A stretch of 64,000 bases of DNA, taken from contig NC_081810.1 in the NCBI RefSeq assembly GCF_030704535.1, positions 7,264,501-7,328,500 of the forward strand, in the 5' to 3' direction. Source of the stretch: Vitis vinifera (lineage: Eukaryota > Streptophyta > Magnoliopsida > Vitales > Vitaceae). The notes under the pieces were generated by a model that had not been told where the DNA came from, searched no databases, and saw only the letters and a program-made list of their open reading frames with translations. Made by a program: the position numbers and the translations under genes. Positions 11,201-23,211 of this stretch are shown here, one piece after another. The number at the start of each line of letters is the position of its first letter. Position 1 is the first letter of the stretch.

Positions 11201-13251
11201 TGTTTGTCGTCATAGTACACTGCTGTGCTAGATGTTTAGAACTGACATGTAGAACTTATAATCTGTCTACTGCAAGCAACTTACTACAGCTTAACAGAAC
11301 CTGCACTAAAAACAAATTTGGTTAAATTCTGCTCTTGTGGCATGTATAGGGTGGATACCCGCTCCAACAACCAAACTGGGGAGGCTATTTTGATCCATAA
11401 GAAAGGTAGCAAAGTCGTTGGGCTTCACTGCAATCCTCTTCAACCAGAGCTTCTTTTGAGTTGTGGCAATGATCACTTTGTAAGCTTTCATAATTTGCTT
11501 AGCTATTTGAATTTCTTGCCACTGATCTTGTAACTGTTGAGTAACTGTTACTGATACCATTACTAATACTGGAGTAATTGTCTTTGTCACTATTGTTGGT
11601 TTGAAGAAAATCAATAGATTGTATGAAGACAAGCTCAAGTGGCATGTCATCCTGTAACACTGTTCTTTTTAGTTTGTTGTTTACAACAGTCATAAACATG
11701 GAATGGTTTTCCTTCTCAGGCTCGTATATGGGATATGCGGCGATTAGAAGCTGGATCTTCTCTTCACAACCTTCCACATGGCCGTGTTGTTAATGCTGCA
11801 TATTTCTCTCCGCAATCCGGTTGCAAAATTCTTACTACATCTCAAGATAACCGTATTCGTGTATGGGATTCTATCTTTGGCAATTTGAACTCCCCAAGTA
11901 GAGAAATTGTACATAGTCATGATTTCAATCGACATTTGACTCCTTTTCGTGCTGAATGGGATCCAAAGGTAATGCTGTTTATGTTGTGTTAAAAATATTT
12001 ATTTTAAAATTTTTTGAGTGCTATTTTTGTTTCAAATCTTCTTATATGCTTTCTGATGCAGGACCCGGCAGAGTCCCTTGTGGTTGTTGGTCGTTACATA
12101 AGTGAAAATTATAATGGAGCTGCCTTGCATCCCATTGATTTCATAGACATCAGCACTGGGCAACTGGTTGCTGAGGTCATGGATCCAAACATCACAACTA
12201 TCAGTCCTGTGAACAAGCTACATCCACGAGACGATGTTCTGGCATCTGGCAGTTCAAGGTTTGAACTCTGCTCACCTCAACTTATCCCATGATGGTGTCA
12301 AAAGTTTGATTTGGAGCTGCCATTTGAATTTCAGAACTTTACCATTTCTCATGCTATTTAAGAATGCATTTAGCAGATGTGTCTTTTTAGAAGAACTGAA
12401 GCCAAATAATCTTTTCAACCAATTTAAGAAAGCACTTAGCAGACACTCCTTTTAGAAAAGACTTTGCCAATCATCTTCCCATCTTCCCTAAAAGCCATTA
12501 TAAATTTGAATTTAACCCTGGTCCTAATTTCTCCATATTGTCTGTTTTGGTAGGTAACTGCTACTCCAAAGAACAGTGTTTTTCTTTAGGCACCTTGAAT
12601 TAGATTGTTTCTTTTCCTTCTGGTTCCTGTTAATAACCTTGTATTATATACCTCCACAATTTATTATCTAACCAAGCTTTTGATAATGAACTATGGTAGA
12701 AAATTCAAGCAAAAAGAAAAGATCTGTGTGGAACCCCAGTAGTTGGAAAAGAAAAATAGTTTTTATGAGAGTTTAATTAGAGGTCTTGGTTTAGTAGTGC
12801 ACAGGAACCTAGTGGCTATCAACAGGGCCTTATTTTTCATCTTTTTTCCCAGTTAACACAATGATGGGCTCTGTAGGAGTGAAGTCTGTGCCAGACATGT
12901 ACGATATGGCATATTAGGCCAGTAATAGAGAGTGTGTTTGGCTGTCTGTTCCCCTACATGGCAACAGCTTCTTTCATTTGTTGATATGGGTTCAAATATG
13001 TAGTTCACTAATTTCATTCTCTCAGGTCTCTTTTCATCTGGAGGCCCAGGGACAAGTCTGAGCCTGTACAACAGAAGAATGAAAAGAAGATTGTTCTTTG
13101 TGCAAGTGAGAAGAAAACCAGACGGAAATTTGGGGGTGTTGATAGTGACAATGATTCTGACGATGACACATTCAGCTCCAAGGGTAAAAACTTCAAGTCA
13201 AAGAAACTCGGATCAAAACCAACTCCCAAAAGTCTTAGAACGAAACGCTAA
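8265..13251 (+). CDS. DDB2: DNA damage-binding protein 2 (plant DDB2, WD40)
   Basis: Eleven exons: 8265-8498, 8591-8681, 9025-9152, 9407-9529, 9641-9729, 9861-9981, 10680-10771, 11350-11479, 11720-11968, 12062-12258 and 13026-13251. They total 1680 nt, 559 aa, in frame throughout. DDB2 binds UV lesions and, with DDB1-CUL4, starts global-genome nucleotide excision repair in the nucleus. The N-terminus is basic and then very acidic (Ser/Glu-rich, ~18-60). It is followed by a CX2CX4HX4C zinc knuckle (C102, C105, H110, C115), typical of plant DDB2 and absent from the animal protein as I recall it. The WD40 repeats include [22 protein letters not shown] (337-343, a WDxR DDB1-contact box) and IRVWDS. 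The C-terminal ~70 residues are Lys/Asp/Ser-rich and probably disordered and nuclear-targeting. The last intron (12259-13025) is 767 bp and has no other gene. Confidence 0.93.
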
Positions 13252-15031
13252 GCTAATGAACACAAATGCCTAACTCATTTCCAAGATCATACATCGGCCT
13301 CCTACACCATCTGTTTTGGGGCTCACATTTAGAGAGCCTGGATTTGCCAACCTTTTGTACAGATAGAAACCTTGCTCTGCCCATTTTGGTTTTTTTGGCT
13401 GAAAGCTTACTCTTCTTCATCATGGATGAAAGCAGCAGACGGAACATGTGGCCTTTTGGACTTCTCTCACTTTCTTTCTTTTCTCCTTTTTCCATTTTAT
13501 TTATTCAGCACTTTCTGTTTCAGGGTCTTGTTCACACGTACTGCGGGTTGTCAAGATAGTCTTTTAAATTGTATAATAGTTCTTTAGCTTGTTGGATAGA
13601 ATCCTCTCTCTCTCTCTCTCTCTACTTTTAGTTAGAATAACTTTTCTCCTTCACACAACCTTTTTTTCATATTAAATCAACTTTTTTCTTTCCCAGAAGT
13701 TCCACCTTGTCAAAGTCATCCTTGGGCTTCGAAAATGTCTGAGAACCTTTAAATAAGTTTTATTATATTTTATTATTCTTCCATTTTTTAAATTCAATAA
13801 ATAAAAAAATTATATCAGTTTGGTTAATGCCTTTAATCTTAGAAGAAACAAATAAGATTTTACATTTTATATATATATTTTTTTTTTCATTAAGATAATA
13901 TTAAAAATATGTCATTTGTTATTAAATTTTTTAAAAAAAAAGTGATATATATATATATATAGTTTTATCATTTTTATTATATGTGTTTATATCTTATCAT
14001 TATTATATATATTTAATTCAGATAATGTTTTTGGATAATTTATAAATTAATTTAGATATTATTTCTTTATGAGAAAAATTATCATTATTTAAAAAAAAAT
14101 AAAAATAAAAACTTGATTGATATAATGATTCATTCTTTGTTAAAATGTCTCTTTTAAATAAATTATCATTTTTTTTTTAAATAGAAAAATTTGGTTTAGA
14201 TAATGATTCTAAAAAATTTATTTGAAGTAGTAAACACACTAAAAAAATCCAGGTGTTTAGTTAAATTTAGAATGTTTGGAAATAATTTATCGATAAACTA
14301 CTCTTAAAATTTTCAAATTTAATTTAAATTATTTTATTTAATAAATTAAAATATAATTTTTTAAATTTTTATATATTTAAAATAATAAATTTAACTATTC
14401 ATGTTACCTTTAAAAAAAAGGTAATGATACATTAATTTTTAATATTTTAAGTTTTTAAAGTTATCATAATAAATTTATTACTAAAAGTCTAGAAAATTGT
14501 AAAAAATATATATATAAATTTTTTAAAAAAAATTAAAAGATAATCTTATCTTATTATAATATATTACAATTTAACATCTATTATTATAATATATTACCAT
14601 TTATTATCTGTTAATATAATATTATAGGTTAATATATTATTATATTTGATACATTTGTTCATAAATATTATTTATTGATGAATATCAAAATTTTAACTAA
14701 ATTATTGATATATTATGGAGATAGCAAATTTTTATAGATAATTAATTTAAAAATGGAGACCAAAATATTTTTTTATTTCATATATATAGAATTTTCAAAA
14801 TAATTTCAATTTATAGTCTTTAAATGAAAATGAAATAGTAATGAACCTAAAAGTTTAGATAATTTAATATATATATATATATAGATGACCCATAAGATAG
14901 ATATAGAAACTAAGTTAATCACTTAATTATAAAAAAATAAAAATTATTTAAAGAAATGTAAAAGACAATCTTATATTATTATTATAATATATTACAATAT
15001 ATTATACTTTAATATAATATATTTGATTTAT
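13252..15031. other. DDB2 3' UTR followed by AT-rich intergenic DNA
   Basis: The first ~450 bp are plausibly 3' UTR and terminator. A (TC)n tract lies at 13603-13622. The rest is AT-rich low-complexity DNA with TA dinucleotide runs (about 13875, 13946 and 14865) and no coding potential. The last 9 bases (15023-15031) are the left target duplication of the neighbouring MITE. Confidence 0.6.
13603..13622. repeat. (TC)n microsatellite
   Basis: About ten TC units in the 3' flank of DDB2. Likely length-polymorphic; no function is implied. Confidence 0.9.
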
Positions 15032-15629
15032 GGGACAACTGTGTTTTGGACCTAGTTGGACCCAAAAATTAAGTTTTGGTCTATATAAGTTCACCATTTA
15101 AGCTCAAGACTTAGAAAAAGTGTGAAAATTGAGAAGAATGATATGAATTTTTTATATTTCCAAAAATGACCTTTATTGATTATGAAAAAAAAATAGAAAA
15201 AAATTTATTTAAATTTTATTCATTTTGTAAATCTCAATAAAATTTAATTTAATTTAGTAATTTGAAAAAAAATACACCATTTTCCAAAAAAATAAAAATA
15301 AATTATTATTATTTAAAAATCAAACATCTTGAAAAATATATATATTTAAAACTATGTTTGTAAAAAATAACTAAAAACATGTCAAAATTATTTTTTTTAA
15401 ATAATATATTTTTTTTAAATAGTTTTCTAACAATAATAAATTTTCAAAATAATTATTAAAAAAAATTAAGATAAAATTTTTTATCAAACATTGTGATATA
15501 AAATATTTAAAATAGTTTTGAAGGGTATATTAGTCTTTTCACATTTTATATCCTTCTCATCAATTATGTAACTTTTATGGGTCAAATCTTAATTTTTGGG
15601 CCCAACTGGGTTTAAAACACAATTGTCCC
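15032..15629. mobile_element. Mutator-type MITE with perfect 9-bp target duplication
   Basis: The element starts GGGACAACTGTGTTTTGGAC and ends with its imperfect inverted complement (..GTTTAAAACACAATTGTCCC). The terminal inverted repeats run for roughly 45-50 bp and include CCCAAAAATTAAG. It is flanked on both sides by the identical nonamer TTGATTTAT (15023-15031 and 15630-15638). A 9-bp duplication with long inverted repeats is characteristic of Mutator-like elements. The 598-bp interior is AT-rich and encodes nothing, so it would need a transposase from elsewhere. Confidence 0.88.
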
Positions 15630-16225
15630 TTGATTTATTTATTTACAAGTATTATATATATTAATTAATATCATATTTTAAAATTTTCATCTTATATATT
15701 ATTTTATTTAATTTTAAGTTATTTATAAATTGTTTAAAGTAAATAACTTACCATTAACTTATTATTTTTTAATAATAAATATATATAGACAACTCTTAAA
15801 ATTAATTTAAATTATTTCATTAGTAAAAAATAATTCACTCATTGTCTTTAAAGAAGTTATTTCTTTCTATCTAAGGGATTCACCATACAACTTGTAAATT
15901 TAATTTTCAAATAATTATTAAAAATAGATCAAATTCAAAATTCTTATTAGAATAAAAAAAAAAAGTGATTTCATTGAGAATGATTAAAAAATATGATACC
16001 AATTATTGTTAATTGTTAAAAATTAATAACTCAAATTAATTTTCAAATATTAAATTGTTAATATTTAAAAATTTGATCTTTAGAATTACCATGATAAAAA
16101 TTTTGCAATAGTGATAAGCAAAAGACTAGATGTAAAATGAGTATCAATAATAAATTCACATGTGGGCTTTTATTAAACATAATGAAAAAAAAAATTATTA
16201 CTCTTAAAAAAATCTTTTCAAACAT
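15630..16225. other. AT-rich spacer
   Basis: The stretch contains the right 9-bp target duplication (15630-15638) and then unique AT-rich DNA up to the edge of the large direct repeat. Nothing coding or structured was seen. Confidence 0.5.
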
Positions 16226-19200
16226 TAAATGAAATTCTTCAAATTTGCTAGAGTTACCATAATAATTTTGAGTTAAAAAAAATTATTTGAATTAAAAATT
16301 GTTGATCACTATAAAAAATAAAAATAAATTCATATGTGAGTTCAACTTTTATCTAACATAACAAACTAAATAGTTTTTTTTTAAATATTAAATCATAAAT
16401 ATTTTATGAATTTTATCTCCAAAGTTATGGTGAATATAAAAATAAATAAAAGTAGTATTTAAATAAAAGATTAAATTGTGAAACCAACATCATTGACAGT
16501 AGTGCACCACACGTATTCAACTATAGTATATATAAATGTCCTGAATCTTAAAGCAAATGTATTTAATATTTATAAAGCAAAAATTTCTTATACTTTTTAT
16601 TTTCTTTTACTTTTATTAGAAACTCTTTGAGATTAAAAGGAATATTATTAATTATTTGAAAACATTTTTTAAAATAATAGTTAATTATTATGTTTGACAG
16701 ATGGAAAACCATTTTCTCAATTTTTTTTATATTTCTAAGTATTGTATATTTATCTTTAATATAGAAGTTCTTAAAGTATTTTCTATATTCTTATTATTTT
16801 TAAAAAATATTTTTAAAAAACTTATAATATTTCCAATTTACTCTCAAAATTTAGAATAGAAGATGGTCTTATATTTCCAATTATCCAACTTTCATTATCA
16901 ATTATCCTATATATTTAAGTTTAATTTACAAAACCATGTTATGTGGTGGTATGCAAGAGGCAAAAGTAAGGAGGGTTTCCCAAGCCTATGGAGGGCAAGC
17001 CAAAACCTGAATCCTTTTGATTATTGATAGAATTAAATAAAAAAATAACATCTAATTCTTTTTGTAAAGGTAGAAATAACATCCTTTTGATTATGAATAT
17101 TTACATACAAATATAATTGAGTTCTCTTATAATTCAAACCATATCTCCTATTCTAATTCAAACTAATAATTGACTTTTACTCTAATTAAAACTCTATAGT
17201 CTATTATAATTCAAACCAATAATAAATAGATAAATATTAATAATTAAATTAAGGATAAATATCTAAATTATTTATATTTATTTGGATGATAAAAGATTTT
17301 CAATATTTTGGATTTATTTTTTTCTACCTTCTCCTTCATCCACTTTATTTATGGATTTATTCTCTTCTTCAAATGTGTCATTTTTTTGTTTTTCCTTTTT
17401 CCTTTTATTTTTTTAGGAGTTTATGGGTTTCATAGTAACATATACAATAATATATAAAAGCTATCTAGAATTGAAACAATTATGCTTTAGGAATAGATAA
17501 AATTGATAATGAATTTAAGGTCCACGAAAGATGTGAAATCCAATTCAAAATTTAACAAATATTTGTAATTAAGTTAAAAGATATATATTTTTTTTTTATA
17601 ATGCTTAAACTATCCAAATACATGGAAATTGTATAAAATGAATTTATATTGTGATTATGTTGTATCATCTACGATGCACCCTACTTGTTTTTTTTTTTTC
17701 TTTTTTTCTTTAGGCTTTTATTCTCTAGTGATTTATTTTTTAAAATGTTAAAAATAAATAAATTAAGCCAACGTGCAAAGTGAAATCTTGATTTGAAAAA
17801 TTTATTTCAATATATAACTTTAAATTATTTTTCAAAATACAATTTAAAATGATAAATTTTAAAATTATTTTTTGAAATGATTTTAACATGATTTTTTATT
17901 TCATATAATAACAATATATATTGTATGAAAAATCTAAAATATATGCAAAAAAAAAATCTATAAAAAAAACAGTTATTGCTCTCTTTTAAATATATGAAAA
18001 TTACATTTTTAAAATGCTATTATTAATATTAAATTTTAATAAAAGTTTTATTAATTAATTTTAACAAAATTACTAAAATTTTATATTATTAATAATAAAA
18101 TAAAATAGGAAAATAAAATTAAAAATAAATTCAAATTATAGAAAATATTTGTTTTTACTTAACATTTAACTTGTTCAATTATAAAATATAAAAATTAAAT
18201 TAAATAAAAAAGTTTAAAATTAAAAAGATATAACTAAAAGTCTATTAATATCTCTATTTTGCTTTCCTCTTTCAAATTTTTTTAATAAAGAGGGAAATAA
18301 AAAATATTAAAAAACTTTAGAAAAGAAATTAAAAATGTAAAATAAAAGTGATACTTGGAAATCAAAAGAGAAAGTAAAAGAGTAAAAGTAAAGAAAAAAG
18401 AAAATAATATATAAAGTATTTTTTTTCTTTCAAATTTCATATCCTTAACATCAATTATATTAAATATTTGGACATTAAATCCATTATCTATCTGAACTAG
18501 CCCCAAATTATAATTGTTCCTTTAGAATTTTACACACAAACCAAATAATAAATTTATAAAATTAATAAATATAAATCAAATGGTAATACAAAGTTAATGA
18601 AATGTGAATAAAATAAATAATTTAATTTTTTTAATTATTTAAATATATTTTTAATATTTTATCAATTTTAATAATATATAAATTCTATATGATTAAGAAT
18701 GAAAATATCGGTAATCATGGATTTATTGGTACTTCGATTTTATGGATATATCATAGATATTTAGATAAATATTTTGACACAAAATATCGATAATATAAAA
18801 GTTAATAAAAATTCTAAAAATATTAAGAAAAATTCTAAAATATTATATAAGAAGTAAAAATAGATATTTTAAATTTATTTATTTATTTATTTAAAAAATT
18901 TGATATATATAATTTGTCATATTTGATAATAATATCTTCTATGTCCATAAAAAAATATAAATTTTATAAGTGTATATTTATTATTAAGTTGCATTATATA
19001 TTATTTTATAATAATATAATAATAACATGTCCAATTTTAAAATAAATTTAATATTAAAATTATGATCTATTTTAATTTAAATGTATTTAATGCTATGAAA
19101 TAAATAATGATAATAAATAAAATCAAATATAAAAATAAAATAATTAGGATTAAATTTATTTAATAAAAAAATCAATAAAATATTGATAAAATATCCAAAA

Positions 19201-19334
19201 ATATCGATTGAAACATGAAAATTTGATGAAATATATCCCAAATTTTGTATCATTATCGATAAATATCCAACTTTATTCGATAACTTTTTTATACCATGAT
19301 TATTCAACGTTTCATTAACTTTATATCATAAGGA

Positions 19335-19448
19335 TTTAGCATTTGATGTGATATTTACAAAACACGTGTGATCCAATGATATTTGGCAAAGGCTTTAGCA
19401 TTTGACGTCATCTTTACAAGACACGTGATCTACTGATGTTTGGTAAAT
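19335..19448. repeat. 59-bp imperfect tandem repeat containing ACGT-core (G-box-like) sites
   Basis: Two units begin TTTAGCATTTGA at 19335 and 19394. Each carries a CACGTG core (AACACGTGTG and GACACGTGAT), and the second also carries TGACGTCA. The same pair is present in the other direct-repeat copy at about 41281-41392, upstream of the ABC transporter. Confidence 0.75.
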
Positions 19449-19497
19449 TTTAAAGAAGGTTTCTAAAAAAAGGAAAAAAGAAAAGATAAAAAAAATT

Positions 19498-19930
19498 AAA
19501 CATTTACTCATAGTATCAATAAAACACAAATTTGATAAGATGATAAAATATAAAGTTAATGTGATGTAAATAAAATAAGTAATAAAATTTTAAAGAGAAT
19601 TTTTATGAAAAAAAAAAAAGAATTTTTTTTTTTACTTTCTAGAAGTTCTGCTTAAAATATTTACATGAATAAAAGTTTCGTAAATATCATATTAAATGAT
19701 AAAATCTCAAAATCAAAATTAATATCTATTTTTTTTGGTTAAAAAAATAAACATTTACTTATTATATCAACAAAAATACAATTTTGATAAAATGATAAAA
19801 TATAAAGTTAATGATAAATAAGTAATAAAATCCTTAAAGGACTTTGAGGAAAAAAGAAGAAGAGAATATTTACTTTCTAAAAGCTCTTTTTAAAATACGG
19901 GTATAAATATTTCATAAATATTAAATAAAA
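19498..19930. repeat. ~250-bp imperfect tandem duplication inside repeat A
   Basis: AAACATTTACT starts at 19498 and again at 19748. Both units continue with a TATCAA..AAAATACAA/ACACAAATTTTGATAA theme, GATAAAATATAAAGTTAATG, AAGTAATAAAAT and TTTACTTTCTA. The same arrangement, with a deletion, is seen in the right copy at about 41450-41850. No coding content. Confidence 0.7.
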
Positions 19931-20428
19931 TAATTAAGAGTAAGTTTGGTGATAATTCTATAAAATGTTTATCAACTTTGAAATTTTTTATTTTTTAAGT
20001 ATTAAAAAAATTTGAAAATACTTGTTAAAATTACCGTTAAACGTAATCTGAATATGTATTATAGATAATTTTTCATATTTTTAAAAGTATTTTTTAAATT
20101 TTATCAAATATTTTATTTTTATTCAAAAACACTTATTGGATTAAAAGCGATTCTAAGAATCGATGACTCTAAAGTTCAAAATCAAATTAATTAATTCTGA
20201 TTGAATGCAAACTCATGTTTGAATTGACGATTTTGTTTGTATACTTTAAATTATAATTTTAATTTTGATTCTACCTAAAAACAACCTTAAAAGCTATTTC
20301 TACTTTTAAACCATTAAATTAAAAAAAGTTAATATTAAAAACAATCAATTTACCCGAATTTTACGTGGTTCACTTTGTTAGTAACAAATTTCAGCATAAA
20401 AAAATATATAAACAAAACCAAAATTTTA

Positions 20429-20947
20429 GGCTTTGTTTGGTTCCCGGAAAATGCTAAGGAAAGGAAAAAAAATGTAGAGGTAAATATCGGCTTTTGTTTT
20501 TATTAGCTATAAATGTTCCCTTGAAAATAAAAAATAGTTATTTACTCATATGTTTTATTTGTATTACATGAGGAAAATTTTATACATAAATCTTATAATT
20601 ATTAATAAAAAAAATAATAGCAAAGACATTTTATGAGCAATGTTTTATGTCGAAAAATTCACGTTTTTCAACAGTTTTTTTATTGGATTAATTTATTTTA
20701 TTATTTAACAAATTGATAACCATTTAAGACAAATTGTTGATTTTATTTTCCTTCCATTTTTCCTTACATTTTTTTTTTTTGTGGTTAACCAAACAAAAGA
20801 AAATGAATTCTTTTTTTTTTCCCTTAAATTTTCCATGGATAACCAAACAAGTGAAAAAAATTATATTCATTTCCTTACCTTTTTCTTTCCTTCCATTTTT
20901 CCTCCCAGTTTTCTTTCTCTCGCATTTTCTGGGAACCAAACAGAGCC
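20429..20947. mobile_element. Harbinger/Tourist-like MITE
   Basis: The element begins GGCTTTGTTTGGTTCCCGG and ends with the near-complement ..TCTGGGAACCAAACAGAGCC, giving terminal inverted repeats of about 26 bp. TTA flanks it on both sides (20426-20428 and 20948-20950), the target duplication expected of PIF/Harbinger elements. The other copy of the surrounding direct repeat has the uninterrupted site (TTTTAGGAAAA at 42348), which serves as an empty-site control. The 519-bp interior is A/T-run-rich and non-coding. Confidence 0.85.
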
Positions 20948-20950
20948 TTA

Positions 20951-21666
20951 GGCTTTGTTTGGTTCCCGGAAAATGCTAAGGAAAGGAAAAAAAATGTAGA
21001 GGAAAATAGTTTTCTTTAGTTTGGATGACATGGAAAATAAGATGGAAAAAAAAAAATATAAAGGAAAGTATGAAAGAAAATATTGTAATATTTTCCCTAT
21101 TATTTTCCTTAAAAAATAACAAGGAAAATAAGGGGAAAAGAGAAGGGCAAAGGGGGGGGAGGGGAAATTTTATAGGGGGATCTATTGTGCCCATTATTTT
21201 TATCAATTCTGCTCAGCCTCCTCTCCTTTAGGACTTCAAAGCACCTTGCTACTGTTAAAGGCGAGAAAGAATTTTATACAATCCAGCAATTTTTTTTTTT
21301 TTTTTTTTATTTTTAAGAAAAAACCAAGGCAATTTTTGGAAATTATTTTTGAAAACAATTTTTGAAACTTGAATTATTCTTAACCAGTTTTTTTTTAAAT
21401 CTTTTTTACTATACTTTAAATATAATTTTTATATGTAATATTTTACCTTTTTCTATTATTTATCATTATTTTTAAGGTATTTTTTTTTAAAAATAAGTGA
21501 AAGTAATTCAAATATATTATTTAAAAATATCTTTGACATACCATCAACTTTGAAGTTCTTCTGGGTGACTTCATCCTGAAGTTCTGCCATTGCTCTCCCT
21601 TTAACGTGTTCTTCAAACTCAATTCATGTACCTATATATATGGATAACAATAAATTTTTATGCAAG
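20951..21666. mobile_element. Half of a second Harbinger-like element carrying an exon-like fragment, split by the LTR retrotransposon
   Basis: The left end is a Harbinger-like terminal repeat nearly identical to that of the adjacent MITE. On the minus strand, about 21555-21640 reads as an open exon-like segment (EFEEHVKGRAMA, then QDEVTQKNF) ending at a GT that could be a donor (GATG|GTATGT). In the mirrored arm (about 37499-37580) the same frame has a TAG. The element is interrupted at 21667 by the LTR; its other end is represented only by the inverted copy ending at 38160. I do not recognise the protein. A captured host-gene fragment is inferred. Confidence 0.55.
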
Positions 21667-23201
21667 TGATTCGCGGATGTAAATCCAGTCGGGTCATTTA
21701 ATAAAAAACATTTATAAAACCTATGACCTCATACTAGTGTAACAAAGCTACTATAGTATAGTGGCTCTAGGGTCGAACTCTGGGATGGGTTTTCATTCTA
21801 CCAGTGATATACTCATGATTAGGAATTGAATTTAATGATTTCCTTTATAAAAAACTTAGAGTTTAAAAGAAAATAAAATTTGTTTTGAAAGTGTTTGAAA
21901 CTAAATTAACATAAACTAATTAAAAATGGAAGAAAGAAAGTCTCTCGGAGCTCAGGATTGTTAGGATCAAGTTTAGAATGCAAAGTGGAAAATTCCGGAT
22001 TTTTCTCCTCGCATTGGGGATTTAACCTATAGTTATTTCCCGAACCGGTATAGGTTTAACAATGAAGATTTAATCCATAAAAATCAATAGAAATGGTAGT
22101 CAAGGTCCATTAATGGCTTTAGACACTATGGGTCTTCACCTTGAACCACTTTCCAATGGCTCGTACATGATAACTAATGGACTGATATGGATCTAGCAAT
22201 AAGCATCCACAGAGACCTGACGCTTACCATGTATTGGCCATTCAAAGTGATTCTAAGGGATTTAAAGCAAAACTTTGGATTTAAAAGCCATTTATGAACT
22301 TCAACTACCTGTATTTAAGGCATGAGCGTTTTCCACCTTGCATCTGGACTTTTCACCTAGCTTCCATCACTCCAAGAAACCAAAAGTTTAGCTTCTCATC
22401 CTCTGAGAAAACATCCTCAGAGGTTGTTTGGCTTCCAAGAAAAAGAAAATAGTAAAGAAAAAAGGGAAAACGAGAGAGCTCTGTATATTTTTCTAAGTGT
22501 AAAACATAATACGCGTGATACCTCCAAGAGGTGATTTCCACCCCTTATATAGTTTTTACAAAAGCAAAGCTTGTGATTGGCTTGTTACAAGGAGAAGAAA
22601 GGAAATTACATCAAAAAATACAAAAGAAAATATCTAAAGTGGAGTTGGCAAAAACAGAGGAAAATTCGCACCACGCATGGGGTGTGCGAATTTTCGCACA
22701 CCTGAGGGGGGTGTGCGAGTTTCGCACACCATTCGCACACCATTTGCACAGCTAAGGGGGTGTGCGAATTTCGCACACCATTCGTACACCTGGAACAGTT
22801 GTCTTCCGAAGGCCATATCTTCCTCGTTTCAGCTCCAAATCGTACACGGTTTGAAGCGTTGGATTCTTGACTTCCTGAGCTTTGAAATGGTATATAGCAT
22901 GTAAAAAATGGACTTCGAGAAGTGCTCCAAAAGTGCCAAAGAAGACTGCAGCTGCCGTCCTCTATTTTCCTCCTTGCTTCTCTTTGCTTCTCTTTGGTTT
23001 TCTTTGCTTTTCTCCTTTGGATGGCTTGTCTTAATGATCTAAAAAGATGTCAAAAACACTAAAACTAGCCACAAATATGATTAGGAGTCATTGCTAGGTC
23101 CTTAACATGCCAATTGGAATAAAGATGAAGAATTACTACACAAAAGTGCTTAAAACATAATGACTTAAAGGTGTAAAATAGCACTTTTTGGGTAGTAATC
23201 A
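21667..23201 (-). repeat. 3' LTR (LTR-A)
   Basis: 1535 bp, with TG..CA ends (TGATTCGCGG.. to ..GTAGTAATCA in plus orientation). On the element's own strand a TATA box (CTATATAAGG) lies at about 22544-22553, followed by a presumed transcription start. A cluster of GTGCGAA palindromes lies at 22681-22779. Unlike LTR-B it retains the stretch near 21870-21897 that reads GTTTTGAAAGTG. Confidence 0.9.
22681..22779. repeat. Cluster of GGTGTGCGAA/TTCGCACACC palindromes in the LTR
   Basis: Three hairpin-like units occupy 22681-22702, about 22710-22730 and 22759-22779. Each has near-perfect 9- to 10-nt arms GGTGTGCGAA..TTCGCACACC around a 1- to 2-base centre, plus single TTCGCACACC half-sites between them. 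Equivalent clusters occur in LTR-B (about 33717-33812) and LTR-C (about 36320-36445) with different unit numbers. Related units also occur inside the element at 26505-26760. Confidence 0.88.
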
Positions 23202-23211
23202 CTCCCCCCAA
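23202..23211 (-). other. Polypurine tract of the Athila-like element
   Basis: On the minus strand TTGGGGGGAG directly precedes the TGATTACTACCC start of the 3' LTR, the expected priming site for plus-strand DNA synthesis. The same tract adjoins LTR-B and LTR-C, showing that interior sequence follows each of them. Confidence 0.85.

Larger units (their letters stand above)
16226..20428. repeat. 4.2-kb direct repeat, left copy (A)
   Basis: This segment recurs in the same orientation at 38161-42351. The copies differ only by scattered substitutions and small indels, for example run-length changes in A/T tracts and a slightly different stretch near 19900-20060. It is AT-rich and non-coding. It begins at TAAATGAAATTC inside continuous sequence (AACATTAAATG) and ends at AAAATTTTA, where a MITE starts. 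High similarity of non-coding DNA implies a recent duplication. Confidence 0.93.

Noticed and set aside
18282..18506. Conserved frame also present at 40224-40448
   Set aside because: The two occurrences lie in the 4.2-kb direct repeat and are identical by duplication. The translation is Phe/Leu/Ile-rich low complexity.
20724..21231. Several Lys/Glu- or Phe-rich frames on both strands
   Set aside because: They arise from A- and T-run DNA of the MITEs and have no protein-like composition.
22353..22541. 62-codon frame (SWRYHAYYVLHLEKYTEL..) found in all three LTRs
   Set aside because: It begins with GTG, not ATG, right after the LTR TATA box. It is conserved only because the LTRs are copies of one another.
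22681..22779. Spaced palindromic repeats resembling a CRISPR array
   Set aside because: Spacers are not of constant length, units lie within LTRs of a plant retrotransposon, and no cas genes exist; this is a retroelement feature.
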